Source: Pseudomonas sp. B21-028 (GTDB lineage Bacteria; Pseudomonadota; Gammaproteobacteria; Pseudomonadales; Pseudomonadaceae). Taken from it: a DNA stretch of 64,000 bases. Shown here in pieces: positions 30,085-37,181 of this stretch. The translations under genes and the position numbers were made by a program. The stretch is from positions 1,116,001 through 1,180,000 of the forward strand of contig NZ_CP087184.1 in assembly GCF_024749045.1 (NCBI RefSeq), written 5' to 3'. Each line of letters opens with the position of its first letter. The stretch's first letter is position 1. A model generated the notes under the pieces. That model was given only the letters and a program-made list of their open reading frames with translations, searched no databases and was not told the DNA's origin.

Positions 30085-30290
30085 GGTAGTTTTGGACCTG
30101 TCACTGATGGTCAGTGATCGGGTTTAGCAGCTCGCGGTGAAACAGGTTGTGCAAGGCGTCATCCAGTCAGGATTTCCGATCCTGCACTTGATGGTGGCTG
30201 TGCGCAGGGCGTCCCCGGACGCGCCGGTTTCTTGTTTCCCCGGTCTGCTAACCTGCGTACAGCTACCTCCCATCGTTTAGCAGCGAGCGG
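30085..30290 (+). ncRNA. Candidate structured leader RNA upstream of DUF6124, copy A
   Basis: It contains three helices whose partners change together relative to copy B. Helix 1 is TCACTG/CAGTGA (30101-30106 with 30112-30117). Helix 2 is GCGTC-CCCG-GACGC (30209-30222). Helix 3 is TTAGCAG (30124-30130) with CTGCTAA (30245-30251), and a second TTAGCAG at 30277-30283 could compete for the same partner. The alternative pairing would sit 38 bases before the gene start, which suggests a switch or a processed RNA. The transcript itself is inferred. Confidence 0.5.
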
Positions 30291-30320
30291 GTGATGGCTC
30301 CTACTATAGGAAGCAAGACG

Positions 30321-30680
30321 ATGGTAAAAGTTACTCCAAACCCTCCAGATACAGACGAACATGTCTCCCGCGCCCAGTCCGCGCGCAACAAGAAAATCGA
30401 CGACGCTGCCACCCGAGCGTTGGATTTCTATCTGAACCCCAAGCCCGAGAAAGAAACGTCCGATAACCCCAACACCATTTTCCGCATCGCTTCTGATGTT
30501 GATTCTGAATGCCTGCTTGCCAGCCTTAGTGAGAATCTGGCATCAGCCAACGCCATGATCAGTGATTTGGCGTTTGATCTGGATGGGTCACGGCGGCATG
30601 TGGCGTTGGGGATTCAGCAGGTAATTGAGTTGAGCGAGTTGTTGGCGAATCGGGCGTTGGATATTGTTGAGGTAAGGTAG
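30321..30680 (+). CDS. DUF6124 (formerly DUF3077) family protein, copy A
   Basis: A 119-residue protein of a family common and multicopy in Pseudomonas. It has the conserved NPPDTDEHVSRAQSARNKK, AATRALDFYLNPKP, then FRIASDVDSECLLASLSENL and the C-terminal helix VALGIQQVIELSELLANRAL. Function is unknown. ATG 30321 has AGGA upstream, and an earlier in-frame start at 30291 lies inside the leader. It differs from copy B (34984-35343) at two residues, V4/I and D10/V, although the leaders in front of the two genes differ much more. A strong terminator follows. Confidence 0.88.
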   Translation: MVKVTPNPPDTDEHVSRAQSARNKKIDDAATRALDFYLNPKPEKETSDNPNTIFRIASDVDSECLLASLSENLASANAMISDLAFDLDGSRRHVALGIQQVIELSELLANRALDIVEVR

Positions 30681-30697
30681 TCACTGAGCTTTTGCAG

Positions 30698-30734
30698 CTG
30701 TAAAAAGGTCTTGTTTGACAAGACCTTTTTACAG
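30698..30734 (+). terminator. Rho-independent terminator after DUF6124 copy A
   Basis: A perfect 16-bp stem (CTGTAAAAAGGTCTTG with its complement) around the loop TTTGA. The A and T runs at its base let it act on both strands, so it can also serve the small minus-strand gene at 30777. Confidence 0.85.
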
Positions 30735-30776
30735 AGAAACCTGTACATCTCGTTTTCGAGGTTTTCCTGATGATGT

Positions 30777-30962
30777 CTATGGTGGGGTAAGTGCCGAAAG
30801 CTCAACCGAATATTTCCGAAAATTCATGTCTTCATAGTTCAAGTGCCCGTCTTCTACCGATTTAAAATAAACTAATTGTGCACTTGTCTTTTTGTCGGGA
30901 TTAAGTCTGATAAATAATTTGTCGCCAGATTTATAATCCTTAAAATCATCTTCAGTCATCAT
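30777..30962 (-). CDS. Small hypothetical protein
   Basis: A 61-residue acidic and lysine-rich protein starting MMTEDDFKDYKSGDKLFIRL and ending VELSALTPP. The ATG at 30962 has GGAG nine bases upstream; a longer start at 30977 would lie inside the 20-bp palindrome. No family recognised. The sequence is compatible with a small beta-barrel fold. It faces the DUF6124 gene and shares the bidirectional terminator. Confidence 0.55.
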   Translation of the reverse strand: MMTEDDFKDYKSGDKLFIRLNPDKKTSAQLVYFKSVEDGHLNYEDMNFRKYSVELSALTPP

Positions 30963-30975
30963 GATTGTTTTCTCC

Positions 30976-30995
30976 ATCTAAATTGCAATTTAGAT
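30976..30995. promoter_or_regulatory. Perfect 20-bp palindrome upstream of the small gene
   Basis: ATCTAAATTGCAATTTAGAT is its own reverse complement. It lies 14 bases before the start at 30962, so it could be an operator or a hairpin in the 5-prime leader that affects translation. It occurs once in the window as far as I can see. Confidence 0.5.
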
Positions 30996-31180
30996 CCAAG
31001 CAGCGAGGGATTCACGAATCGATAGATATTTTGGACCCATTGCTGCTCAAGACAAAAATAAACATAGGGCAGGCATACCCAACTGAATACTGTCAGGTAT
31101 GACAGATGATTAGGTTGTTTGGGAGCAACCTTTACTCAAATTTGGCATGATTGATTATGACGTAAAGCGCATTACCGCAC

Positions 31181-32533
31181 CTAGACAACACGAGCAATGC
31201 TTTCATTGCCGATAAGCCCACGAGCCGCCAGCTCTCGTAGTCGCTCTACAATCACCGTCCGCTCGATTTTGGGTGTCACCGGATCAACCATTTGATATTG
31301 ACCGTCACCCCACATGGCTAACTGCCGAAGCCAAAAAGCCTGGATCGTCGGTTCGGCGTCCAACCGATCCAACAGGTACGCAGCTTGCTGCCATAGAGGC
31401 CGTAACTGGAGCAGCGCGCTTCGGCGTATGACGGAAAGGTCATGCCAATCCCGATCCATCTTGGTGTCTAACCCAGGCTTGACCAAAGCCCAAGGCTGGT
31501 CGCTGAGGCGGGCGATGGCTGCGTTAAAAACTCTGTTCGAGGGATCATCAAGCGCTTTGAGCAGTTCAGGCAGTTGAGCATCGGACACCGCGCCAATGGC
31601 AGCGCGCCTCACGGTGGGGTAACCAGAACGCAGCGCTTCTTTCTGCCACTGAGGATCCAGCTCAACATTGAGCTCTGCCGAAAGGCCCAGCACACCCAGC
31701 CAATCTCGCTTCTTGCTGGGCATACTTTGCTTCATCTGGTCAACGAGGACCGCATGTGGATCGATCTCACTGTTTGGTGCCGCCCAGCGCGCCAGGCTAC
31801 GGATTGAGGCTGATGCATCGAGCAACGCCTCACACAAAATTGGACGAGGATCGCCCAGCAAAGGAAGAAGGGCGCGCAGCACCCAAACGCGAAATTTTGC
31901 ACCAGGTTGAGACAAGGCTTCGAGTAGCAAGCACCGAGCTTGGGTGGTGGGCAATTTCAGGCAGGCGGGTACGGCCAGCAACCGTACGGTCACCTCACGG
32001 TGGAAGAGCGCGCTGCGTAGCAGCGCTTCAGGATTGGAGTCGCTTTCCAGCAAAAGCTCGAACAAATAGCGGGCAGCCTTACCGTGCCGCGTCAGAAAAT
32101 TCGCCTGGACCTCATCTCGGATAACCGGCGACTGCAAAACAGCACGAGCGGCCTTGAGGGTTTTTCCATGGTCGGCCCGTTGACGTGCAGCTAACGCGAT
32201 AAGCGGTTCCACCGCGAACAACAAGGCCTGGGCATGGGCAGGCGAAAGATAATGCTCCAGGCCGACCGCAGCTAAATCACGAATTTGAGGCACCCAGTCG
32301 TTCGACCGATCTATCATTGCGACCAATGCTTCAGGGGACGGCTGAGCGTACAGCTCTCTAACCGCGATCTCCCGAACGAAACCGTTGTAGTGATGACTGA
32401 GTTCAATCCAGCTACTGTGCGTCCCTGCGCCCGCGAGCGCCTCCAGTGCCTCGTTCCGACGATGATCAGCCCAAATGGACGTGGGTTTCTGCTTGTTCCT
32501 CAACCGGTCCAGCCAGAATTGCAATGTGCTCAC
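31181..32533 (-). CDS. HEAT-repeat-like protein
   Basis: A 450-residue all-helical protein made of tandem HEAT-like pairs (for example REIAVRELYAQPSPEALVAM, VTVRLLAVPACLKL, TVRRAAIGAVSDAQLPELLK). Such solenoids act as binding scaffolds. No catalytic motif, signal peptide or membrane helix is seen. The C-terminal 75 residues (RPLWQQAAYLLDRLDAEPTI onward) are repeated in a truncated copy at 36154-36381. It stands alone in an accessory region. The molecular partner is unknown. Confidence 0.75.
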   Translation of the reverse strand: MSTLQFWLDRLRNKQKPTSIWADHRRNEALEALAGAGTHSSWIELSHHYNGFVREIAVRELYAQPSPEALVAMIDRSNDWVPQIRDLAAVGLEHYLSPAHAQALLFAVEPLIALAARQRADHGKTLKAARAVLQSPVIRDEVQANFLTRHGKAARYLFELLLESDSNPEALLRSALFHREVTVRLLAVPACLKLPTTQARCLLLEALSQPGAKFRVWVLRALLPLLGDPRPILCEALLDASASIRSLARWAAPNSEIDPHAVLVDQMKQSMPSKKRDWLGVLGLSAELNVELDPQWQKEALRSGYPTVRRAAIGAVSDAQLPELLKALDDPSNRVFNAAIARLSDQPWALVKPGLDTKMDRDWHDLSVIRRSALLQLRPLWQQAAYLLDRLDAEPTIQAFWLRQLAMWGDGQYQMVDPVTPKIERTVIVERLRELAARGLIGNESIARVV

Positions 32534-32655
32534 GTTTCAGTCCCTTGTAGGCCTTGGTGCATGGCTGTCCTTATACCTCAGCTACGAGGTTTCGTATTGC
32601 CTCTGGGGTTTATTCTGAATGGCTACTGGTGAGCCTCAGAGAGAACCTGACCTGG

Positions 32656-33210
32656 ATGGAAATTCAAGTTATTGGATCGAACGCCGATAGGATGCGCAAG
32701 AATTTATCCCCGAGGGACCGGAGCATGTTTTACCCACGTGAAGCTGAAAAAGATCATCTCTATAACCGCATCGTCCTGCTGACCATTGCTTGCATCTTGC
32801 TCTTGTTTCTAGCCTCACTGGCAAAACACTCAGGGACCATTTATGGCGCCATTCGGTGGACCCCTGTCGAGGTGAAAGGCACGGTGACGCAGCTGGAAGG
32901 CATCCCGATGAATCCCAACGGCGTCATCATTCATTACCGATATGTCGACGGGGATCAACAAGTTCATGAAGACGAATACTTTGACCAGCGCTACAACGAA
33001 CATGATCAGTACACGGTAGGTGGAGACGTTCCACTGCTTTATTCCCGCTGGTTTCCCCAGGTCAGCAGCATCTCCAGCGAGCTGTACACCAATCGCGCCA
33101 GCTTTATCGTTATGGCGGGTGGGGTATTGCTGACGCTGTTGTTCCTGTGGATCTCCTTCAGGACGTTCGGGCGCATTTATGGCATGAAGCAGGAAGACCG
33201 CTTCTACTAG
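32656..33210 (+). CDS. DUF3592-like membrane protein
   Basis: A 184-residue membrane protein with helices near residues 38-56 and 150-170. Between them lies a periplasmic beta domain (VEVKGTVTQLEGIPMNPNGV, IIHYRYVDGDQQVHEDEYF, YTVGGDVPLLYSRWFP) in the style of DUF3592, whose members read a T-x-G-x-V..Y.Y.v.G pattern. The start is uncertain; ATG 32656 is the first methionine that precedes the conserved part with acceptable context. Function unknown. Confidence 0.6.
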   Translation: MEIQVIGSNADRMRKNLSPRDRSMFYPREAEKDHLYNRIVLLTIACILLLFLASLAKHSGTIYGAIRWTPVEVKGTVTQLEGIPMNPNGVIIHYRYVDGDQQVHEDEYFDQRYNEHDQYTVGGDVPLLYSRWFPQVSSISSELYTNRASFIVMAGGVLLTLLFLWISFRTFGRIYGMKQEDRFY

Positions 33211-33335
33211 AACGGTTGTCGGTCATGGCTACCTTTTTATCCTGAGAGAAACCGGAGCGGTCAGAGAGACGTTTTGGAACTCAAAGGTCTCTTCGTTCAG
33301 GCGACACGTCATTCATGTCATCGGTATTTCTATCA

Positions 33336-34031
33336 ATGAAAAAATTCTTTCTCGCGTTGCTCTCGGTCAGCCTGCTTTCCGGGTGTGTCACCAAATCTTT
33401 GAGTGTTGAAGACCGCCACCAGATCAAAACCATCAAGATCCTTCCTGTGTACTTTGCGGTGGAAAACTTCAAGTACACGAGCATGACCCAGGCTTGGGGG
33501 GCAGGACTGGGTGCCGGGGCAGGCGCAGCGACTGGCATGGCGGCTGGCGCATCGAGCACTGGCACGAGCGCATTGACGGGTGCCGGTTCGGTCATGGGCA
33601 CCAAGGCGGCCGATGGCGCGACGGCAGATATCTCTCAAGCGATTTTGAACAACATGCAGGCCCACGGTATCGATCTGGGAAAACTGGTGCGTGAAAGCTT
33701 CGAGAAGCGCATTAAGCAAGAGGGTATGTTCACCCTCGTGGCGGAAGGCGAGAAAGCGGATGCCGACGTTGAAATCATGGTTTCGCAGTGGGGACTGAGT
33801 CTGAAAAACTACAGCTCCGTGCTTTACCCAGTCATCGGCGTTAACGGCTCCATGAAACGCAGCGGCACATCGGTTTGGCGCAACTTCAATACCATCTCGC
33901 CCTTCAACGAAAGCAACACCCTCGCCTACACCCCTGAGCAGTACGCCACCGATCCCGAAGCACTGCGTGCAGCGTTTTCCCGCGTATCTGATTTGGCCGT
34001 CGGCAAGCTGATAGAAGACCTGAAGCAGTAA
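33336..34031 (+). CDS. Putative lipoprotein
   Basis: A 231-residue lipoprotein. The signal peptide MKKFFLALLSVSLLSGC ends in a lipobox (LLSGC) with the lipidated cysteine at residue 17. A glycine/alanine-rich stretch (GAGLGAGAGAATGMAAGASS) follows near residues 55-80 and resembles a glycine zipper. The C-terminal half (LVRESFEKRIKQEGMFTLVA, DADVEIMVSQWGLSL) is a beta-alpha domain of unknown function. The frame is open seven codons upstream, but the signal peptide begins best at 33336. It lies 53 bases before the 34085 gene and is probably co-transcribed with it. Confidence 0.75.
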   Translation: MKKFFLALLSVSLLSGCVTKSLSVEDRHQIKTIKILPVYFAVENFKYTSMTQAWGAGLGAGAGAATGMAAGASSTGTSALTGAGSVMGTKAADGATADISQAILNNMQAHGIDLGKLVRESFEKRIKQEGMFTLVAEGEKADADVEIMVSQWGLSLKNYSSVLYPVIGVNGSMKRSGTSVWRNFNTISPFNESNTLAYTPEQYATDPEALRAAFSRVSDLAVGKLIEDLKQ

Positions 34032-34084
34032 CTGCACAGACGAACCGGAGTGCTGTACGCCTCCTCATGGATTAGGAGCTATTA

Positions 34085-34675
34085 ATGACCACTGTCTCGA
34101 CACTTAAGCAGTACTCTGTAAAAAGCTGGGCCGCTCTTGTAGCAATTGTTGGCTTGATGGCGGGGTTCCCTACCATCTCATCCTGGTTAGCCGACATGAG
34201 GGCTGACTACTACAAAAGCCATTTCATTGGACGTTGGACCGAGGAGTTCAGCTATCCGAATGGCGACAGCGGTCAGTTCGAATTCAAAGGCATGATCGAA
34301 TACGTCGCCAACAACCATTACAACGTGAGCGGCGTGGTCGCGTTGGTTGGCACAGAGCCTTCGAAACCCTATCGGCTCGAATACAGCGTCAATGGCGCGG
34401 GTAGCTGGAGCGCCGATAGTGAGTACCTTTCGTTCACATTGGAGCAAATGAAGACGTTGCCCAAGTCGTATACGGTGGACGGCAAAGAGATCTCGCCTTT
34501 GACGGTGGCGCAATTTATCGGCCCCAGCATGCCCAACCTCAGTGATATCTACCCGGCAGGGGCGTCGGGACAAGCGCGCATCAAAGAGGTGGAGAAGGAC
34601 AGGATTGTCCTGGAGCAAAGAGCCCCGGACGGCAGGCCCTTCATGGTGACCACCCACCGTCAGGTCTCGCCCTAG
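34085..34675 (+). CDS. Hypothetical membrane-anchored protein
   Basis: A 196-residue protein with an N-terminal membrane helix (SWAALVAIVGLMAGFPTISS, residues 14-33) and a soluble, probably periplasmic domain (GRWTEEFSYPNGDSGQFEF, YVANNHYNVSGVVALVG). I do not recognise the family. The C-terminal half is duplicated as a remnant at 29737-30012. It precedes the leader and DUF6124 gene in the intact repeat copy. An ATTAGGAG site lies upstream of the start. Confidence 0.7.
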   Translation: MTTVSTLKQYSVKSWAALVAIVGLMAGFPTISSWLADMRADYYKSHFIGRWTEEFSYPNGDSGQFEFKGMIEYVANNHYNVSGVVALVGTEPSKPYRLEYSVNGAGSWSADSEYLSFTLEQMKTLPKSYTVDGKEISPLTVAQFIGPSMPNLSDIYPAGASGQARIKEVEKDRIVLEQRAPDGRPFMVTTHRQVSP

Positions 34676-34747
34676 AGCTCACATCGCCTTGCGCCTTTGC
34701 CTACAACTACGCCAGAATCCGCCGGCTTGTGCGCCTAGGGTGGTGTC

Positions 34748-34953
34748 GGTAGTTTGGACCTGTCACTGCTCATCAGTGATCGGGTTTAGTCGCCCGCCGT
34801 AGCTAAGTCGCTCAAGCGTCCGTCAGTCAGGTATCCCCATCCCTGCACTCGATGGTGGCTGTGCGCAGGGCGCCCTCGGGCGCGCCGATTTCTTAGCTCG
34901 TCGGTCGACTAACCTGCGTACAGCTGCCTCCCAATTCGTTTAGTCGCGAGCGG
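34748..34953 (+). ncRNA. Candidate structured leader RNA upstream of DUF6124, copy B
   Basis: It has the same layout as copy A with compensating changes. Helix 1 is TCACTG/CAGTGA (34763-34768 with 34774-34779). Helix 2 is GCGCC-CTCG-GGCGC (34870-34883). Helix 3 is TTAGTCG (34886 numbering less 100, that is 34786-34792) with CGACTAA (34906-34912), and a second TTAGTCG lies at 34940-34946. Copy A reads TTAGCAG/CTGCTAA in the same places. Flanking motifs CTAACCTGCGTACAGCT and GCGAGCGGGT are conserved. Confidence 0.5.
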
Positions 34954-34983
34954 GTCGTAGCCTCAACCAAGAGAGCTAAGGTC

Positions 34984-35343
34984 ATGGTCAAAATTACACC
35001 GAACCCCCCGGTTACCGACGAACACGTCTCCCGCGCCCAGTCAGCGCGCAACAAGAAAATCGACGACGCTGCTACGCGAGCCTTGGATTTCTATCTGAAC
35101 CCCAAGCCCGAGAAAGAAACGTCTGACAATCCCAACACCATTTTCCGCATCGCTTCCGATGTTGATTCTGAATGCCTGCTTGCCAGCCTCAGCGAGAACC
35201 TGGCTTCGGCCAATGCCATGATCAGTGATCTGGCGTTTGACCTGGATGGGTCACGGCGGCATGTGGCGTTGGGGATTCAGCAGGTGATCGAGTTGAGTGA
35301 GCTGTTGGCGAATCGGGCGCTGGATATTGTGGAAGTGAGGTAA
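34984..35343 (+). CDS. DUF6124 (formerly DUF3077) family protein, copy B
   Basis: A 119-residue protein almost identical to the copy at 30321-30680, differing at residues 4 and 10 only, and of the same unknown function. The ATG follows AGAGAGCTAAGGTC, with the AAGG only two bases before the start, so the better ribosome binding site is the GAGAG further upstream. Its own terminator differs from that of copy A. Confidence 0.88.
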   Translation: MVKITPNPPVTDEHVSRAQSARNKKIDDAATRALDFYLNPKPEKETSDNPNTIFRIASDVDSECLLASLSENLASANAMISDLAFDLDGSRRHVALGIQQVIELSELLANRALDIVEVR

Positions 35344-35367
35344 GGGCAAGTCGCTTGCCTGAGCAAC

Positions 35368-35396
35368 AAAAGGGTCTAGCTTGGTAGACCCTTTTT
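35368..35396 (+). terminator. Rho-independent terminator after DUF6124 copy B
   Basis: AAAAGGGTCTA and TAGACCCTTTT form an 11-bp stem around GCTTGG, followed by a T run. It is unrelated in sequence to the terminator of copy A. Confidence 0.85.
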
Positions 35397-35437
35397 TATG
35401 GCCGTGCCAAAGGATGTTTTGACCTGGCGACCGGCCG

Positions 35438-35770
35438 TCAGACGTGCGCTGCGCGCTCAAATACCTCATCAGCCCATTGGTTCAAGCTTTTTCCGGCGGT
35501 TTGAGCGGCAATGGTAGCGGCGGCATGCACTTCAGGACGAATGCGCAGCATCACCTTCCCAGAGGCAGGCTTCTCAGGGCTGACGCCTTGCTCGGCACAG
35601 TCCGCCAGATAATCCTCAACAGCACTGGCAAACTCGGCGCGCAGTTGCGTCACTGAGTCAGCGTGAAAGCTGATGATGTCACGCACGCCCAGAACTCGAC
35701 CGACGAAAATGTCGTCACGTTCGTCAAACTCAACTCGGGCGGTATAGCCCTTATAGGTCATGCTATTCAT
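35438..35770 (-). CDS. hicB: HicB-family antitoxin
   Basis: A 110-residue antitoxin. The N-terminal half has the partial RNase H-like HicB fold (YKGYTARVEFDERDDIFVGR, IISFHADSVTQLRAEFASAV). The C-terminal half is a ribbon-helix-helix DNA-binding domain (GKVMLRIRPEVHAAATIAAQ, SLNQWADEVFE). It neutralises the HicA toxin and represses the operon. Its start overlaps the hicA stop by four bases, in the usual toxin-first order. Confidence 0.92.
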   Translation of the reverse strand: MNSMTYKGYTARVEFDERDDIFVGRVLGVRDIISFHADSVTQLRAEFASAVEDYLADCAEQGVSPEKPASGKVMLRIRPEVHAAATIAAQTAGKSLNQWADEVFERAAHV

Positions 35771-36021
35771 AGCTCAACTCCTGCTCGCTGGAGAAATTCG
35801 CGAGCCTCTTCTACCTGATATTTCTTGGCTTCTTTGCCTGGGTGCGGCCGATGGCAGCGCCATTGGGCCCCTCGTAGCATGAGCTTGACCCGTGAGCCTT
35901 CGCGTTCCAACACTTGGCCGCCCAGATGAATGACCAATGCCTCGATGTCAGCAAACACTATCGCCGCGCTGGTTGGCGTGCGGTAGATCGCGTCAAGGGT
36001 TTTCCGGTGCCTGTTTTTCAT
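35767..36021 (-). CDS. hicA: HicA-family toxin (variant active-site form)
   Basis: An 84-residue dsRBD-like mRNA interferase. It reads KTLDAIYRTPTSAAIVFADI, LVIHLGGQVLEREGSRVKLM, then RCHRPHPGKEAKKYQVEEAR. The canonical GSHH histidine is replaced by GSR; this subfamily instead carries conserved histidines in HRPHP. ATG 36021 fits the family start. A GTG at 36051 is possible, but neither has a clear ribosome binding site, and the GTG lies inside the operator repeats. Co-transcribed with hicB. Confidence 0.88.
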   Translation of the reverse strand: MKNRHRKTLDAIYRTPTSAAIVFADIEALVIHLGGQVLEREGSRVKLMLRGAQWRCHRPHPGKEAKKYQVEEAREFLQRAGVEL

Positions 36022-36030
36022 ACGGCGGAT

Positions 36031-36056
36031 GCTATCAAAAGAAGATAGCACTATCT
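36031..36056. promoter_or_regulatory. Overlapping inverted repeats upstream of hicAB
   Basis: GCTATC-N7-GATAGC (36031-36049) overlaps AGATAG-CA-CTATCT (36043-36056), so GATAG half-sites occur three times. This is the expected place for HicB ribbon-helix-helix binding and autorepression. Confidence 0.65.
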
Positions 36057-36153
36057 AGCCAGTTCGGAGGGCAAAGCAGGAAACGGTTCATCGCTCCATG
36101 GTCGTCGCGAACGCTAGTGCATCAAGGGCCTATGGCAATCCGAATACTGACAC

Positions 36154-36381
36154 CTAAACAACCCGGCTAACGCTATCACCACCGATAAGGCCCAGCGCAG
36201 CCAGTTTCACCAGTCGTTCTGCAATCGCCATTCGTTCGACTTTCGGCGTGACCGGATCGACCATTTGATACTGACGATCGCACCACATCCTTAACTGCCG
36301 AAGCCAAAAAGCCTGGATCGTTGGTTCTGCGTCCAGCCTGTCCAACAGGTACGCCGCTTGCTGCCATAAAGGGCGGACCAA
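36154..36381 (-). pseudogene. Truncated copy of the HEAT-repeat gene (C-terminal 75 codons)
   Basis: Encodes RPLWQQAAYLLDRLDAEPTI onward to the stop, close to the end of the 31181-32533 protein but with several substitutions (for example MWCDRQYQM against MWGDGQYQM). Homology stops at the junction with AAAAGGGGACGGATTTATTT (36380-36402), a motif found at many recombination or transposition scars in this group. No start codon belongs to the fragment. Confidence 0.82.
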
Positions 36382-36581
36382 AAAGGGGACGGATTTATTT
36401 TCTTTTGCTAGCAATGGGTCGACACCTTCCCCCTTATTTCTATCCCGAAACGATAGCAGTTACGGACGTCTAACCACAGCTATCCAGCCCCGCCAACTAG
36501 CCACAACCCCAATGCACGCTTACCATCCCACCACCTCGTATTACCGCGGCTGCTGAACCCGGTACTCACGAGGAAAAAACC

Positions 36582-36776
36582 ATGGAAAGACCCCATAGCT
36601 GGAGACGCGCGCAATCCCGCAAGCATAAGGGGCGCGAAGCGATTAACCCGCAGGACTCCAAGCCAGAAAAGAACTGGAAGCTGATCTACACCCGTGCCGA
36701 CAAACTGCACCGGGCGCGTCAGCTCGGTATAAGCTATCCCATCCGCACCACCCGCCAACTGCTGGATCAAGAGTGA
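36582..36776 (+). CDS. Small basic hypothetical protein
   Basis: A 64-residue, strongly basic protein (MERPHSWRRAQSRKHKGREA, then LIYTRADKLHRARQLGISYP) with a good GAGGAAAAAACC site before the ATG. Its stop overlaps the GTG start of the phosphatase-like gene, so the two are translationally coupled. No family recognised. The basic composition would suit RNA or nucleotide binding, but that is a guess. Confidence 0.65.
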   Translation: MERPHSWRRAQSRKHKGREAINPQDSKPEKNWKLIYTRADKLHRARQLGISYPIRTTRQLLDQE

Positions 36777-37099
36777 CTAATCTCCTGTTCGTTTGCAGTC
36801 GTAACCAATGGCGCAGCCCTACCGGGGAGGCGATCTGGCGTCGACGTCCTGGCTTCAGCGCTCGTTCGGCTGGCACCAGCCCGAACGCACGCAAACCTAT
36901 CGGCCCAGCGGATATCCGTTGGGCCGATGTCATCTTTGTGATGGAGCGCAAGCACGAGCATCGGCTACGGGCAGAGTATGCTCGGCTGCTTGAGCACAAA
37001 CGGCTTCATGTTCTGGATATTCCCGATGACTATCGCTACATGGACCCTGAGCTAGTGGACGTGCTTGAGCGAGAGGTAACTTCGTACCTGGGCATTTGA
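36773..37099 (+). CDS. Low-molecular-weight protein tyrosine phosphatase-like protein
   Basis: A 108-residue protein with the phosphatase P-loop at the N-terminus: LLFVCSRNQWRSPTGE (C8-x5-R14-S15), like the CxxNxxRS loop of LMW-PTPs, and a later WADVIFVMERKHEHRL. The acidic residue may come from IPDDYRYMD near residue 87. It is shorter than classical LMW-PTPs (about 150) and belongs to a compact subgroup. GTG start, coupled to the small basic gene upstream. The substrate is unknown. Confidence 0.82.
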   Translation: MTNLLFVCSRNQWRSPTGEAIWRRRPGFSARSAGTSPNARKPIGPADIRWADVIFVMERKHEHRLRAEYARLLEHKRLHVLDIPDDYRYMDPELVDVLEREVTSYLGI

Positions 37100-37181
37100 G
37101 TATTTAGGGCAATCTTCACGAGCCGTCCTTCCCTCAATGGCTAGGCGAAACGGTCACCGGTAGAAGGTTGATCCCGCCGTG

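Larger units (their letters stand above)
29737..30680 (+). repeat. 944-bp direct repeat, copy A (5-prime truncated unit)
   Basis: Matches 34400-35343 with a constant offset of 4,663 bases at the gene boundaries. It holds the 3-prime end of the membrane-anchored gene, a 308-bp leader and a DUF6124 gene. Homology stops at the DUF6124 stop codon on the right and at the LysR cassette on the left. Confidence 0.9.
34400..35343 (+). repeat. 944-bp direct repeat, copy B (intact context)
   Basis: Partner of 29737-30680. Here the gene overlapped by the repeat is complete (34085-34675). The spacing from that gene's stop to the DUF6124 start is 308 bases in both copies, although the leaders between them differ in sequence blocks. 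Confidence 0.9.
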
